Source: Nonomuraea maritima (lineage in GTDB: Bacteria > Actinomycetota > Actinomycetes > Streptosporangiales > Streptosporangiaceae). From it: a stretch of DNA of 64,000 nt. The notes under the pieces were generated by a model. That model was not told the DNA's origin. It worked only from the letters and a program-made list of their open reading frames with translations, and searched no databases. Positions 47,591 through 59,304 of the stretch are shown here, one piece after another. Location of the stretch: contig NZ_FNFB01000006.1 in assembly GCF_900100395.1 (NCBI RefSeq), forward strand, positions 186,001 to 250,000, given 5' to 3'. The number at the start of each line of letters is the position of its first letter. The first letter of the stretch is position 1. A program made the translations under genes and the position numbers.

Positions 47591-48068
47591 TCGTGTTGCG
47601 GCGAGGGCTGCCGACAAGCCCTCCGCGGCGGCCCTCGCCGCTGCGTAGCGGGTGCAGGGTTGCGGTGATCGCTGCCGGCAGAACCGCCTCCCCGACGCCG
47701 TGCCGCGCGTAGCACCGCGGCGACCGCCACCGCGTCGCCTCGCGGGCGGGGTTGGCTGTGGGGGAAGTAAGCAGCGGCGGAGCGGCTGCAGGCGTGGGGC
47801 GCTGCGTCGCGGCCTATCGCCCCGGCAGGGCCGCCTCTCTCCGGTGGCGGGTGGTGCGGCGCGGTGGGGTTGCTGCGGGAGGCAAGCAGCCGGGGAGCGG
47901 CTGTAGGCGTGGGGGGACCGGCAACGGCGGGGGAGTGGGGGAGGCTGTGGGCGGGGTCAGGGGAGGGCGTGCATGGGTGGCGCGGGGGTTCAGGTCGGAG
48001 GGCGACACGCCCGGGGTGGGGTGTAGCGAAGGTTTTGGATGGTTGTGAAGGTGGGGCGGACATGAAAA

Positions 48069-48099
48069 CGGCGGGCTGCCCTGTGAAGGGAGCCCGCCG
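48069..48099 (-). terminator. rho-independent terminator of the small membrane protein gene
   Basis: Perfect 9-bp stem (cggcgggct / agcccgccg), extended by an inner ccct/aggg pair. Read on the minus strand it is followed by TTTT. Confidence 0.85.
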
Positions 48100-48111
48100 A
48101 CCGAGTGCGAC

Positions 48112-48375
48112 TCAGCGGTGATCTTCAGCGCGCAAGCCCACACGCGGGGCGTCGATCACGACGTCGGTGAAGATATCGAAGACGAGGGCAAGGATTCCGC
48201 CGACGACGAACAGCCCGGCGCCGATCCAGACCAGCATCCAGTTTGAGGCCGTCAGCCCGAAGCCCGCCACGATCGTGCCCACCAGCATCACGGCGACCGA
48301 GAGCCACGAGGACGCGCGTCCTCCGTGACTGCCCAGGTGCTCGGTTTGCTCCGACTTCTTCCCCTCAACCATCAC
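48112..48375 (-). CDS. small two-helix membrane protein (HGxxPAAW-like)
   Basis: 87 residues. After a polar start it reads HLGSHGGRASSW, then two hydrophobic helices (SVAVMLVGTIVAGFGL and WMLVWIGAGLFVVGGILALVF) and a short cytoplasmic tail. The HGGRASSW segment looks like a variant of the HGxxPAAW motif that names an actinobacterial family of unknown function. ATG 48375 or 48372 may start it. It is divergent from secA and has its own terminator. Confidence 0.78.
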   Translation of the reverse strand: MMVEGKKSEQTEHLGSHGGRASSWLSVAVMLVGTIVAGFGLTASNWMLVWIGAGLFVVGGILALVFDIFTDVVIDAPRVGLRAEDHR

Positions 48376-48597
48376 TGCATCCTTCCTTTGCCGGTCATCC
48401 CGCTTATCCGTGCGAGCCGGCTGTCAACCGGCATACCCTCTGCCTTACCCCATTCTCCCAGACAGGGGTGATGCCCTCGTCGGCACGGTGGCTGTGTGTG
48501 GTTGCAGAACCGCCTACGATGGCAGGCGGGGAAGTTTGTCTCGGCCTCTCCTCCTGGCGGCGCCGCCGGGGTAGACCTGCGAGGAGCTTTACATAAA

Positions 48598-51387
<2,790 letters not shown>

Positions 51388-51411
51388 TCGGGTCACCCGG
51401 TACGGTCTCGA

Positions 51412-51445
51412 CGGCCCCGTGATCACTACGGTGATCGCGGGGCCG
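51412..51445 (+). terminator. hairpin terminator after secA
   Basis: 14-bp stem (cggccccgtgatca / tgatcgcggggccg, one G-U pair) with a six-base loop, followed by ttccc, about 25 bases after the secA stop. Confidence 0.8.
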
Positions 51446-51496
51446 TTCCCGTGCGCGGGGTTCGAGCCTCGGGCACCCTGTCGCCGTCAGAAGGGG

Positions 51497-51943
51497 CTAC
51501 GCGGTTTCGAAGTCGGTGCAGAGCCAGCGCATGCCGTGGCGTTCGAGGCGTACGGCGAGGACGTGGACGCGGCGGCCGCAGTGCACCATGACGCACATCT
51601 CGACGGCTCCGTCGCGGGGCTCCGTGACGCGGACGGCCCCGGCGAACGGCGGGTGACCGGTGTGCAGCATCGTGCCCGCCCTGAGGAGCTCCTGGTAGGC
51701 GCGTTCGGTGAGCCGGCTCGCCACGGTCTCGGGTGGACGGCGGCCGCTCAGCACCTCGGCCAGTGCCTGCCCCAGGTGGCGCAGCGCGCGCTCGTCCGGG
51801 AGCGCGCCCGGTGGGCCCCACACCAGGGGGCGGGTGTCGAGGGCCAGGGAACCGGAGGTCTGCGGGTCGCGTGCCTGGGCCCGGTCGCCGTCGTACGGCG
51901 GCTCGGGGGCGGGGGTGAGGTTGATGTGAGGGGCTGCGGACAC
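51497..51943 (-). CDS. Rv3235-like small protein
   Basis: 148 residues from GTG 51943, chosen because GGAGG lies five bases before it. The N-terminus is Pro-rich and disordered. The C-terminal part (LGQALAEVLSGRRPPETVASRLTERAYQELL, ... VEMCVMVHCGRRVHVLAVRLERHGMRWLCTDFETA) is the conserved core of the actinobacterial Rv3235 family, which is found near secA. It converges on secA. Function unknown. Confidence 0.8.
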   Translation of the reverse strand: MSAAPHINLTPAPEPPYDGDRAQARDPQTSGSLALDTRPLVWGPPGALPDERALRHLGQALAEVLSGRRPPETVASRLTERAYQELLRAGTMLHTGHPPFAGAVRVTEPRDGAVEMCVMVHCGRRVHVLAVRLERHGMRWLCTDFETA

Positions 51944-52258
51944 GCGTCCTCCAGTTCCTGATCCGGGGAGAAACAATCGCTCTTAGGAGTTTTCGGTCCG
52001 GCTCAGGAATACAGATCGCGCCAACTTTCCCGCTTCTGGCTGGGGATATGTCCGGGTCCGCGGGTTGTGGCGGGCGGAGCTGGGGTGCCGGTACGGCCTT
52101 TCCGGCCACGGCCCTCGCCCGGAAACGGCCTTCCGCAACCGCGAGCCTCATGGCGGGTCCGTGCGGGGGTCCAGGTGGCGCTGAGCGGTTCGTGTGAGGG
52201 TCCCAGGCGTGGGTCGGGCTTCGCTGGGAGGGGGCGGGCGGTGGGTGCTTCTGTGGGG
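51944..52258. other. intergenic region, nothing recognised
   Basis: About 315 bases between two minus-strand genes. It presumably holds the promoter of the Rv3235-like gene and the end of the CAP-gene transcript. No hairpin or operator stands out. Confidence 0.4.
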
Positions 52259-52897
52259 TTATTGGGTGCAGGTGCCGAAGGTGGCTACGTAGGAGCCGGC
52301 GTTGCGGGCGGTTGCGCCGGACCTGTCGGCGGCGCCGCCGAGGACGCCGAAGGTGCCGATCTCCTTGAGTGACTTGCTCAGGAGGATCTCGCGGTGGCCG
52401 TCCTTGCTGACGTACACCCACCAGTGGACGGCGGCGCGCGGGGTGCCCTTGCCGCCCCAGCCGGTGTACGTGGTCTCGGAGACCGACCATGAGCGGCCCT
52501 TCGGGCAGTAGCCGGCGCCGAGGATCCGGCTTTTCGGGGTGGAGCCCGTCTTCGGGTTGGTGTGCGAGTCGGCGCCCCGGCCCCACCACTTCAGGTTCAC
52601 CGCCGCGCGCACGTGCTCCGCCGCGGCCACGTCCAGCTTCGTGTTGCGGGTCAGCGGCGGCAGGCCGACCTTGGCCCGCTCGGCGTCGATGAGGCAGTGG
52701 ACGGCCTGGCTGATGCCGTAGTTGGCGGCGAAGGGAAGAGAGCCGGTGGTGCGGTCCCACGGCACGGCGTCGTACCACTTCGCCGCTTGCTTGCAGTTCG
52801 GGGCGGTGGTCGAGGCGTGTGCGGTGCCGGTGAGGGCCGTCATGCCCAGCGCGAGGGCGACGGACGTGCTCCCAAGCAGACAAAGCGTACGGTTCAT
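52259..52897 (-). CDS. secreted CAP-domain (SCP/YkwD-like) protein
   Basis: 212 residues with a signal peptide (NRTLCLLGSTSVALALGMTALTGTAHA). The CAP pattern is visible as CLIDAERAKVGLPPLTRNTKLDVAAAEHVRAAVNLKWWG, HTNPKTGSTPKSRILGAGY, SWSVSETTYTGWG and AVHWWVYVSKDGHREILLSKSLKEIG, ending in YVATFGTCTQ. Ribosome site GAGGAAA precedes the ATG. Bacterial CAP proteins are extracellular and mostly uncharacterised; some bind lipids or cell-wall material. Confidence 0.85.
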   Translation of the reverse strand: MNRTLCLLGSTSVALALGMTALTGTAHASTTAPNCKQAAKWYDAVPWDRTTGSLPFAANYGISQAVHCLIDAERAKVGLPPLTRNTKLDVAAAEHVRAAVNLKWWGRGADSHTNPKTGSTPKSRILGAGYCPKGRSWSVSETTYTGWGGKGTPRAAVHWWVYVSKDGHREILLSKSLKEIGTFGVLGGAADRSGATARNAGSYVATFGTCTQ

Positions 52898-52999
52898 GGC
52901 ATTTCCTCGGCATTGGGGGTGATGTCGATATTTGTACGGCGTATCGCTTGCGCCGTACTTGCCATGGACGAACCGCCGCCTGCGAACGGCTTACAGCGG

Positions 53000-54316
53000 C
53001 TAGGTCTCGCCGGAGTCGAGGTCGGGCTCGGGTTCGCGGCCCGGCGTCTGGATGTCGAGCTTGCGGATGAGGAACGAGAAGACGACGTAGTAGACCATGC
53101 CGTAGATCACGCCGACGACGAGGATGCCGAGGAGGTTGTGGGTGTTCGACTTGCTGGCGTTGAGCAGCATGTCGAGCAGGCCCGCCGAGAACCCGAAGCC
53201 GAGTTGGCCGCCGATGAGCGTGGTGATCGCCATGGCCAGCCCCGTCAAAACGGCGTGCACCACGAGCAGCACCGGCGCGACGAAGATGAACGCGAACTCG
53301 ATCGGCTCGGTGATGCCCGTGACGAGGGACGCCAGCCCGGCCGACAGCATGATGCCGCCCACCGTGGCGCGCCGGTGCGGGGGTGCCGCCCGCCAGATGG
53401 CCAGGGCGGCGGCGGGGAGGGCGAACATCATGATGGGGAAGAAGCCGGCCATGAAGTGGCCGGAGTCGGGAGCGCCGCCGAAGTAGCAGTTCCAGTCGCC
53501 GCCCAGCACGCGCCCGCCGACCTCGCACTGCGGCACCACGTACCAGACGACCGAGTTGACGAAGTGGTGCAGGCCGAAAGGGACGAGCAGGCGGTTGACC
53601 AGCCCGTAGACGCCGGTGCCCACGGGGCCGACGGCGGCCAGCGCCTCGCCGGCGTGGCGCACCCACTCGCCGATGACCGGCCAGAGCCAGCCGAACAGCA
53701 CGCCGAGGAGGAGCGCCACGATGGAGGTGATGATCGGCACGAACCGGCGTCCGCCGAAGAACGCCAGCCAGGACGGCAGCTTGATGCGGTGGAACCGCTG
53801 CCACAGCACGGCGGCGACCAGGCCGATGACGATGCCGCCGAGGACTTTGGTGGGGTTCTGCATGCCGTAGTCGATGATCTCGTGGAAGCCGCCCTGGGGC
53901 AGGGCCTCCCTGATGACCACGGTGTCGCGGATGTCGGACCTGGCGAACATCACCTTCGTCACCCGGTCGAAGACCAGGTAGCCGACGACGGCGGCGAGCG
54001 CGGTGGAGCCGTCCGACTTGCGGGCGAAGCCGATCGCGACGCCGACGGCGAACAGCAGCGGCAGGTTCTCCAGCAGTGCCGCCCCTGCGGCGCCGAGCAC
54101 CCCGGCCACCTGGTTCATCCATGCCAGGCCTGCCACGTCGGCGAGGCCGCCAGGCTGGGGGCCGTTGGAGCCCAGCATGTCGGGCTGGCCGAAGCGCAGC
54201 AGCAGCGCGGCCGCCGGCAGGGCGGCGATGGGCAGCATCAGGGAGCGGCCCAGCCGCTGGAGCACGGCCATCAGGCGCGCGAACAGCGCGGGCTTGGCGG
54301 CCGCGGTCTCGCTCAC
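53000..54316 (-). CDS. PTS system EIIC component, probable N-acetylglucosamine permease
   Basis: 438 residues with about ten membrane segments and no fused IIB or IIA domain. Signatures of the glucose/GlcNAc superfamily are LMLPIAALPAAALLLRFGQPDMLG, VPFGLHHFVNSVVWYVVPQ, GHFMAGFFPIMMFALPAAALAIW and TGITEPIEFAFIFVAPVLL. The C-terminus is acidic. Separate EIIB and EIIA genes lie at 56493 and 56740. In Streptomyces the matching permease is NagE2. GlcNAc specificity is inferred from the DasR-type regulator and SIS enzyme beside it. Confidence 0.92.
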   Translation of the reverse strand: MSETAAAKPALFARLMAVLQRLGRSLMLPIAALPAAALLLRFGQPDMLGSNGPQPGGLADVAGLAWMNQVAGVLGAAGAALLENLPLLFAVGVAIGFARKSDGSTALAAVVGYLVFDRVTKVMFARSDIRDTVVIREALPQGGFHEIIDYGMQNPTKVLGGIVIGLVAAVLWQRFHRIKLPSWLAFFGGRRFVPIITSIVALLLGVLFGWLWPVIGEWVRHAGEALAAVGPVGTGVYGLVNRLLVPFGLHHFVNSVVWYVVPQCEVGGRVLGGDWNCYFGGAPDSGHFMAGFFPIMMFALPAAALAIWRAAPPHRRATVGGIMLSAGLASLVTGITEPIEFAFIFVAPVLLVVHAVLTGLAMAITTLIGGQLGFGFSAGLLDMLLNASKSNTHNLLGILVVGVIYGMVYYVVFSFLIRKLDIQTPGREPEPDLDSGET

Positions 54317-54562
54317 CGGGCACCCCGGTTCGGGCCGTGGCGGATCCAGCGGGGCGTGTCCTCACTCGGACGGGACAGCCCGGAACGCGACGCATTCATC
54401 AGGTTCGTCTCTTCCTGATCTGGTGGCGATGGTCGAACAGGCGACGGCGCGGATCGCGCGCCCTGTGCGCCGCGGCCGACCGGGGGTGGTGCCCGGTGCG
54501 GTTTCCTGCGTTCCATGGTGGACGACGCCAGGGGGTGCCCGGCACCTGCTCGCGGGCGGGAT

Positions 54563-55294
54563 TCAGCCCCGTCTGTCGAGGACGGTGCGCAGCTGGTAGC
54601 GGTCGGCGCGGTAGGTGGACACGCCGAGCTCGGCGCACACGCCGCCGGAGAACGACCGGCGCTGCAGCAGCAGGACGGCGCCGCCCCGGGGGAGCTTGAG
54701 CAGGTCGGCGTCGCTCGGATCGGCGATGCCGCCGTCGATGGTCAGCTCGCCGGCGTCCATGACGAGGCTGTAGCGCGTTTCCAGCAGCTCGTACAGCGAC
54801 TTCTCCGACAGGTCGAAGGAGGCGAGGTCGGGGGCGAGCTTGACGGGGATGTGGGCGCGTTCGATGGACAGCGGCTCGCCGTCGGCGGTGCGCAGGCGTT
54901 CGATGAAGTGGACCTCCTCGCCCGGCGGGATGCCGAGCTCCTTGGCGAGGTGGGCGCTGGCGCGCACGATGCGCCGGTCGAGGTCGCGCGAGCCGGGGAT
55001 CATGCCTCTGGCCCGCATGTCCTCGGTGAACGAGGTGAGCTGCAGGGCGAGCTCGATCTTGGGACGGGCGACGAACGTGCCCTTGCCCGGCACGCGGTGC
55101 AGGCGACCCTCGGAGACGAGATGGTCGACGGCCTGGCGTACGGTCATCCTTGACAACCCGAAGCGCTGGCACAGCTCGCGCTCGGAGGGGATGGCCGCGC
55201 CGATGCTGAGCTCGTCGCTGTCGATGAGGTCCAGCAGGATCTCGCGCAGCTGGAAGTACTTGGGCACCGGGCTGTCGGGGTCGATGTGCGCCAC
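54563..55294 (-). CDS. dasR: GntR/HutC-family regulator, DasR-like
   Basis: 243 residues from GTG 55294 (GGGGAGG upstream). The winged helix PKYFQLREILLDLIDSDELSIGAAIPSERELCQRFGLSRMTVRQAVDHLVSEGRLHRVPGKGTFVARP is followed by a UTRA ligand domain (LELLETRYSLVMDAGELTIDG-like). The DNA-binding helix RMTVRQAVD matches DasR/NagR. In Streptomyces DasR is released from DNA by glucosamine-6-phosphate and links GlcNAc supply to development and antibiotics. A strong operator-like palindrome lies 48 bases upstream in the gap shared with the SIS gene. Confidence 0.9.
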   Translation of the reverse strand: MAHIDPDSPVPKYFQLREILLDLIDSDELSIGAAIPSERELCQRFGLSRMTVRQAVDHLVSEGRLHRVPGKGTFVARPKIELALQLTSFTEDMRARGMIPGSRDLDRRIVRASAHLAKELGIPPGEEVHFIERLRTADGEPLSIERAHIPVKLAPDLASFDLSEKSLYELLETRYSLVMDAGELTIDGGIADPSDADLLKLPRGGAVLLLQRRSFSGGVCAELGVSTYRADRYQLRTVLDRRG

Positions 55295-55341
55295 GGAACC
55301 TCCCCTCGTGCTGACCTTGGATAATGGGCTATGGTTCGTAC

Positions 55342-55363
55342 TGGTCTAGTCCGGACTAGACCA
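55342..55363. promoter_or_regulatory. dre-like DasR operator, extended perfect palindrome
   Basis: TGGTCTAGTCC followed by its exact inverse complement GGACTAGACCA gives 22 bp of perfect dyad symmetry. The outer TGGTCTAG/CTAGACCA arms match the known dre half-sites, but their spacing is six bases wider than the 16-bp consensus. It lies between the divergent dasR-like and SIS genes. Confidence 0.85.
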
Positions 55364-55419
55364 CATGTCGCGAAAGTCGGTCAAGTCCGAGCCGCCATGA
55401 CGTAAGGATGTTCTCAAAG

Positions 55420-56454
55420 ATGACCACCAAGATGCGCAGCGAGATCGCCGAGCAGCCCGCCGCGCTGCGGGCCACGCTGGACGCCCTGCTGCCCCAGGTC
55501 TCGGAGATCGCCGCCCTGGGCGAGCGGACCCGCCAGCTGCTGTTCATTGCGCGTGGCACCTCCGACAACGCCGCAGTCTACGGGCGCTATCTGGTCGAGT
55601 CGCACGCCGGACGGCTGTCCGCGCTGGCGGCGCCGTCGATCGCGACGACGTACCGGCGCAAGCTCGACCTCGACGGGGTGCTCGCGGTGGCCATCTCGCA
55701 GTCGGGACGCACCGAGGAGATCGTCGAGACGCTCTCGTGGGCCAAGGACTGCGGGGCGAAGACCGTCGGCATCACCAACGGCGGCGCCGGCAGCCCGCTC
55801 GCCCAGGCCGCCGACGTCGCGCTGTGCACGGTGGCCGGCGAGGAGAAGGCCGTCCCCGCGACCAAGACGTACACGACGCAGCTGGCCGCGCTCGCGGTGC
55901 TGGCGCTCGGCCTCGGCGCGGACGTCGACGCGGCCGAGCTGCAGCGGGTGCCCGAGGCGGTCGAGAAGCTGATCGCCGAGCCCGGCGACATCGACGCCGT
56001 CGTCGAGGGCCTGGCCGACAAGCCCGGCGTGGTCGTGTCCGGACGCGGCCTCGCCTTCTCCACGGCGCTGGAGACCGCGCTGAAGCTCAAGGAAGCCTGC
56101 TACCTGCACGCCATGGGCCTGTCGTACGCCGACCTGCTGCACGGTCCCATCGCGGTCGTGGACGCCGACACCCCCGCGCTGCTCGTCGCCTCCGAGAACA
56201 GCCCGACGCTGCAGGGCACCGTCGCGCTGGCCGAGCGGGTCGTGGCCGCGGGCGCGGCGGCGTACACGATCGGTGGGGGGAGCGCGCTCGCGCAGGCGGG
56301 CACGGCCGCGCTGAACGGTCCTGAGCTGCCCGAGTGGCTGGCTCCGCTGGGCCTGATCATCCCCGGCCAGCTGCTCACCGAGGCGCTCGCCCGGCGGCTC
56401 GGTCACAACCCGGACGCACCTCGCGGACTGAACAAGGTCACGCAGACCGACTGA
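55420..56454 (+). CDS. double-SIS sugar-phosphate enzyme (NagB-II-type glucosamine-6-phosphate deaminase)
   Basis: 344 residues from ATG 55420 (an ATG at 55408 is possible but sits on the ribosome site). Two SIS domains: FIARGTSDNAAVYGRYLVES and VAISQSGRTEEIVETLSWAK in the first, VVVSGRGLAFSTALETALKLKEACYLHAMGLSYADLLHGP in the second. It looks like the isomerase half of GlmS without the glutaminase domain. Such proteins serve as NagB-II deaminases, making fructose-6-phosphate from glucosamine-6-phosphate. Its position under a DasR-like operator with GlcNAc PTS genes supports that. No classical nagA is visible here. Confidence 0.85.
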   Translation: MTTKMRSEIAEQPAALRATLDALLPQVSEIAALGERTRQLLFIARGTSDNAAVYGRYLVESHAGRLSALAAPSIATTYRRKLDLDGVLAVAISQSGRTEEIVETLSWAKDCGAKTVGITNGGAGSPLAQAADVALCTVAGEEKAVPATKTYTTQLAALAVLALGLGADVDAAELQRVPEAVEKLIAEPGDIDAVVEGLADKPGVVVSGRGLAFSTALETALKLKEACYLHAMGLSYADLLHGPIAVVDADTPALLVASENSPTLQGTVALAERVVAAGAAAYTIGGGSALAQAGTAALNGPELPEWLAPLGLIIPGQLLTEALARRLGHNPDAPRGLNKVTQTD

Positions 56455-56492
56455 TCTAGCCTGTTCGGAGTGCGAGTCCGAGGGAGGGTCTG

Positions 56493-56729
56493 ATGGCGGC
56501 CGACGTGCGTGCGATCATCGCCGGGCTGGGCGGTGCGGACAACATCATCGAGATCGAACCCTGCATCACCCGCCTGCGTACGGAGGTGCACGACGCCTCG
56601 AAGGTCGACCAGGCGGCGCTGCGGGCGGCCGGCGCGCACGGCGTGATGGCCGCGGGCAACGTGGTGCAGGTCGTCGTCGGGCCGGAGGCCGACACCATCG
56701 CCAGCGACATCGAGGACATCATCGGCTGA
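56493..56729 (+). CDS. PTS EIIB component, glucose/GlcNAc family
   Basis: 78 residues. The phosphorylated cysteine is Cys24 in EIEPCITRLRTEVHD, the standard IIB-Glc motif, followed by GAHGVMAAGNVVQVVVGPEADTIASDI. It accepts phosphate from the EIIA encoded 11 bases downstream and passes it to sugar bound by the EIIC at 53000. GAGG ribosome site upstream. Confidence 0.95.
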   Translation: MAADVRAIIAGLGGADNIIEIEPCITRLRTEVHDASKVDQAALRAAGAHGVMAAGNVVQVVVGPEADTIASDIEDIIG

Positions 56730-56739
56730 AGGCGAGACC

Positions 56740-57186
56740 ATGACGACTGTGCTCGCCCCGGTCGGGGGAGAGGCCGTGGGACTGGCCGCCGTGCCCGACC
56801 CGGTCTTCTCGGCGGGCATGGTCGGTCTGGGAACGGCGATCGACCCGCTACGGGGGCCAGGCGCGGCAGTCGCCCCCATAGCTGGAAAAATAGTGAAGAT
56901 GCATCCGCACGCGTACGTCGTCGTGGGGGACGACGGCAAGGGCGTGCTGGTGCACCTCGGCATCGACACCGTCCAGCTCAGAGGTGAGGGGTTCCGGGCG
57001 CTGGCGGCGGAGGGGGACCGGGTGCGCGCCGGCCAGCCGGTGGTGGCCTGGGACCCTGCGGTGATCGAGGCGGGCGGGCGTTCGCCGGTCTGCCCGGTCG
57101 TCGCGCTGGACGCCGTCTCCGGCTCGCTGACCGGGCTGGCGGTCGGTGACGTACGCGTGGGGGACGCGCTCTTCCGGTGGGAATAG
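56740..57186 (+). CDS. crr: PTS EIIA component, glucose (Crr) family
   Basis: 148 residues. The Crr pattern is clear: LAAVPDPVFSAGMVGLGTAIDP, GKIVKMHPHAYVVV and the phosphoacceptor His72 in VLVHLGIDTVQLRGEGF, then VCPVVALD. It receives phosphate from HPr and gives it to EIIB. In Streptomyces Crr also has developmental roles. It is separate from EIIC and EIIB, as in actinomycetes generally. Confidence 0.95.
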   Translation: MTTVLAPVGGEAVGLAAVPDPVFSAGMVGLGTAIDPLRGPGAAVAPIAGKIVKMHPHAYVVVGDDGKGVLVHLGIDTVQLRGEGFRALAAEGDRVRAGQPVVAWDPAVIEAGGRSPVCPVVALDAVSGSLTGLAVGDVRVGDALFRWE

Positions 57187-57221
57187 CGGCCGCGGTGATC
57201 GGTTGAAGGGGGATGCCGCCT

Positions 57222-57237
57222 CATCGGGTAGACCAGT
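57222..57237. promoter_or_regulatory. candidate weak dre site before ptsH
   Basis: The right half GTAGACCAGT matches the dre half-site well; the left half is poor (about 11 of 16 positions overall). It lies about 100 bases before the ptsH ATG. Confidence 0.45.
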
Positions 57238-57333
57238 CACAATGGTGAAAAATCCGATTTGACGGCGATTGACCGGAGCCGGCCGTACGCTGGTGCGGCT
57301 GGTACGGACCGGTACAGAGGAGGAAGCAGCGAG

Positions 57334-57594
57334 ATGGGTGAGCGCAAGGTCACCGTGGCCGCGGAGGTCGGGCTGCACGCGCGCCCGGCAGCGACGTTCG
57401 TCCAGCGGGCCAAGCAGGCCTCGATGGACATCGCCGTGGCCAAGCTCAACGGCGGAGACCCCGTCAACGGCAAGAGCATCCTCGCGATCATGGCGCTCGA
57501 CGTCCGGCAGGGGGAGACCGTCGTGATCTCCGCCGAGGGCGACGGCTCGGAAGAGGTGCTCGACGAACTCGCCGCGATAGCCGCCGCGCCATGA
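57334..57594 (+). CDS. ptsH: PTS phosphocarrier protein HPr
   Basis: 86 residues from ATG 57334 with GAGGAGG upstream. The active His15 is in VGLHARPAATFV, and a regulatory-type Ser48 sits in NGKSILAIMAL. It relays phosphate from EI to EIIA. The stop overlaps the ptsI start (ATGA), so the two general PTS proteins are made together. Confidence 0.96.
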   Translation: MGERKVTVAAEVGLHARPAATFVQRAKQASMDIAVAKLNGGDPVNGKSILAIMALDVRQGETVVISAEGDGSEEVLDELAAIAAAP

Positions 57595-59255
57595 ACCTGA
57601 GGGGGGTGGCGGTCAGCCCGGGTGTCGGGCAGGGGCCCTCGTACGTCCTCTCCGTCTCCGTGCCCGAACCCCCCGAGGGCGCCACCTACGTCGGTGAGGC
57701 GGAGGACGAGAAGGCGCGCGCGATGGCCGCGCTCACGCAGATCGCCGGCGAGCTGGAGGCTCGCGGCAACCAGGCCGGCGGCGAGGCCGAGGAGATCCTC
57801 AAGGCCCAGGCGCTCATGGCCGAGGACCCCGGCCTGGTCGTCAAGGTGCGCTCGCTGATCGATCGCGGCCTGGCCGCCCCCAGGGCCGTCTTCGAGGCGT
57901 TCACGAAGTACCGCGACGTGCTCGCCGGGTCCGGCGGCTACCTCGGCGAGCGTGCCGCCGACCTGCACGACATCCGCGACCGCGTGATCGCGGTGCTCTA
58001 CGGGCAGTCCATGCCCGCCATGCCGGCGCCTTCCGAGGAGCCGTACGTGCTGGTCGCCAAGGACCTCGCGCCGGCCGACACCGCGCTGCTGTCGCGCGGC
58101 CAGGTGGCCGCGTTCGTCACCGAGGAGGGCGGGCCCACCAGCCACACCGCGATCCTGGCCCGAGCGATGGGCGTCCCCGCCGTCGTGGCGTGCCCCGGCG
58201 CGACCGCCATCCCGTCCGGCGTCGAGGTGATGGTGGACGGCACCACCGGCGAGGTCCGGGTGCGGCCGGAACCCGACGCCGCCGCGGAGGTCAGGGCCGC
58301 CGAGACGCGCAGGACCGCGCTGTCCTTCGCCAAGGGGCCTGGCCGGACCGCCGACGGGCAGCGGATGCTGCTGCTCGCGAACGTCGGCAGCCCCGCCGAC
58401 CTCGAGGCCGCCGTCGCCGCCGAGGCCGAGGGCGTCGGGCTCTACCGGACGGAGTTCCTCTACCTCGACCGCACCGCGCCGCCGTCCCAGGAGGAGCAGC
58501 GGCGCGCCTACCGCCAGGCGCTGCGCGCGTTCCCCGGCGGCAGGGTCGTCGTGCGGACGCTCGACGGCGGCGCCGACAAGCCGCTGGCCTTCCTGCCCGC
58601 GCCCGCCGAGCCCAACCCGGCGCTCGGGCTGCGGGGGCTGCGCCTGTACCGGGCCCATCCCGAGGTGATGGCGGCCCAGCTCGACGCGCTGGCGGCGGTG
58701 GCCGAGGACGGCCTGCAGGTGCTCGCCCCCATGGTGACCACGGCGCAGGACGCCGCCTGGTTCGTGCGCGCCTGCCGCGAGCGGGGACTGCGCAGCGCGG
58801 GCGTGATGATCGAGGTCCCGGCCGCGGCGCTGCGCGCCCGCGACCTGCTCGCCCAGGCCGACTTCGCCTCGATCGGCACCAACGACATGAGCCAGTACGC
58901 CTTCGCCGCCGACCGTCAGCTCGGCGTGATGAGCCCGCTGCACGACCCGTGGCAGCCGGCGCTGCTCGACCTGGTGGCCATGACGGCGGAGGCCGGGGTG
59001 CGCTCCGGCAAGCCGATCGGGGTGTGCGGCGAGGCCGCCGCCGACCCGGCCCTGGCCTGCGTGCTGACCGGGCTCGGTCTGTGCTCGCTGTCGATGGCGC
59101 CGGCCGCGCTGCCCGCCGTACGCGCCGGACTGGCCGCGCACACCGTCGAACAGTGCCGTACGGCGGCGGAGGCGGCACGGGCGCAGCCGACGGCGGCCGA
59201 CGCGCGCGCGGCGGCCCGCGCTCACCTGCCGGGGCTGGCCACGCTGGGGTTGTAA
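57591..59255 (+). CDS. ptsI: PTS enzyme I (PEP-protein phosphotransferase)
   Basis: 554 residues. The phosphorylated His185 is in GGPTSHTAILARAMGVPAVV. The PEP-binding barrel has GVGLYRTEFLYLDR, VVRTLDGGADKPLAF, ALGLRGLRLYRAHPEVMAAQL and SIGTNDMSQYAFAADR, with the base Cys in GVCGEAAADP. It starts the phosphate relay HPr-EIIA-EIIB-EIIC. No terminator separates it clearly from the GH3 gene 49 bases on. Confidence 0.96.
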   Translation: MNLRGVAVSPGVGQGPSYVLSVSVPEPPEGATYVGEAEDEKARAMAALTQIAGELEARGNQAGGEAEEILKAQALMAEDPGLVVKVRSLIDRGLAAPRAVFEAFTKYRDVLAGSGGYLGERAADLHDIRDRVIAVLYGQSMPAMPAPSEEPYVLVAKDLAPADTALLSRGQVAAFVTEEGGPTSHTAILARAMGVPAVVACPGATAIPSGVEVMVDGTTGEVRVRPEPDAAAEVRAAETRRTALSFAKGPGRTADGQRMLLLANVGSPADLEAAVAAEAEGVGLYRTEFLYLDRTAPPSQEEQRRAYRQALRAFPGGRVVVRTLDGGADKPLAFLPAPAEPNPALGLRGLRLYRAHPEVMAAQLDALAAVAEDGLQVLAPMVTTAQDAAWFVRACRERGLRSAGVMIEVPAAALRARDLLAQADFASIGTNDMSQYAFAADRQLGVMSPLHDPWQPALLDLVAMTAEAGVRSGKPIGVCGEAAADPALACVLTGLGLCSLSMAPAALPAVRAGLAAHTVEQCRTAAEAARAQPTAADARAAARAHLPGLATLGL

Positions 59256-59304
59256 TCCCAGGATCTGGACATACGGGACCCAGCATGCTCGCTAGGTAGA
59301 TACC

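Larger units (their letters stand above)
47098..48068. other. 1-kb non-coding tract with degenerate repeats
   Basis: About 970 bases of very GC-rich sequence without a convincing gene. The short frames have no ribosome sites, no conserved motifs and odd composition. It contains the repeat array at 47212-47590 and an imperfect duplication (agcggctgcaggcgtgggg at about 47778 and agcggctgtaggcgtgggg at about 47894). Confidence 0.6.

Noticed and set aside
47752..48048. Plus-strand frame of about 98 codons in the gene-free gap
   Set aside because: Gly/Arg-rich product without motif, ribosome site or family resemblance. It overlaps repeated non-coding sequence.
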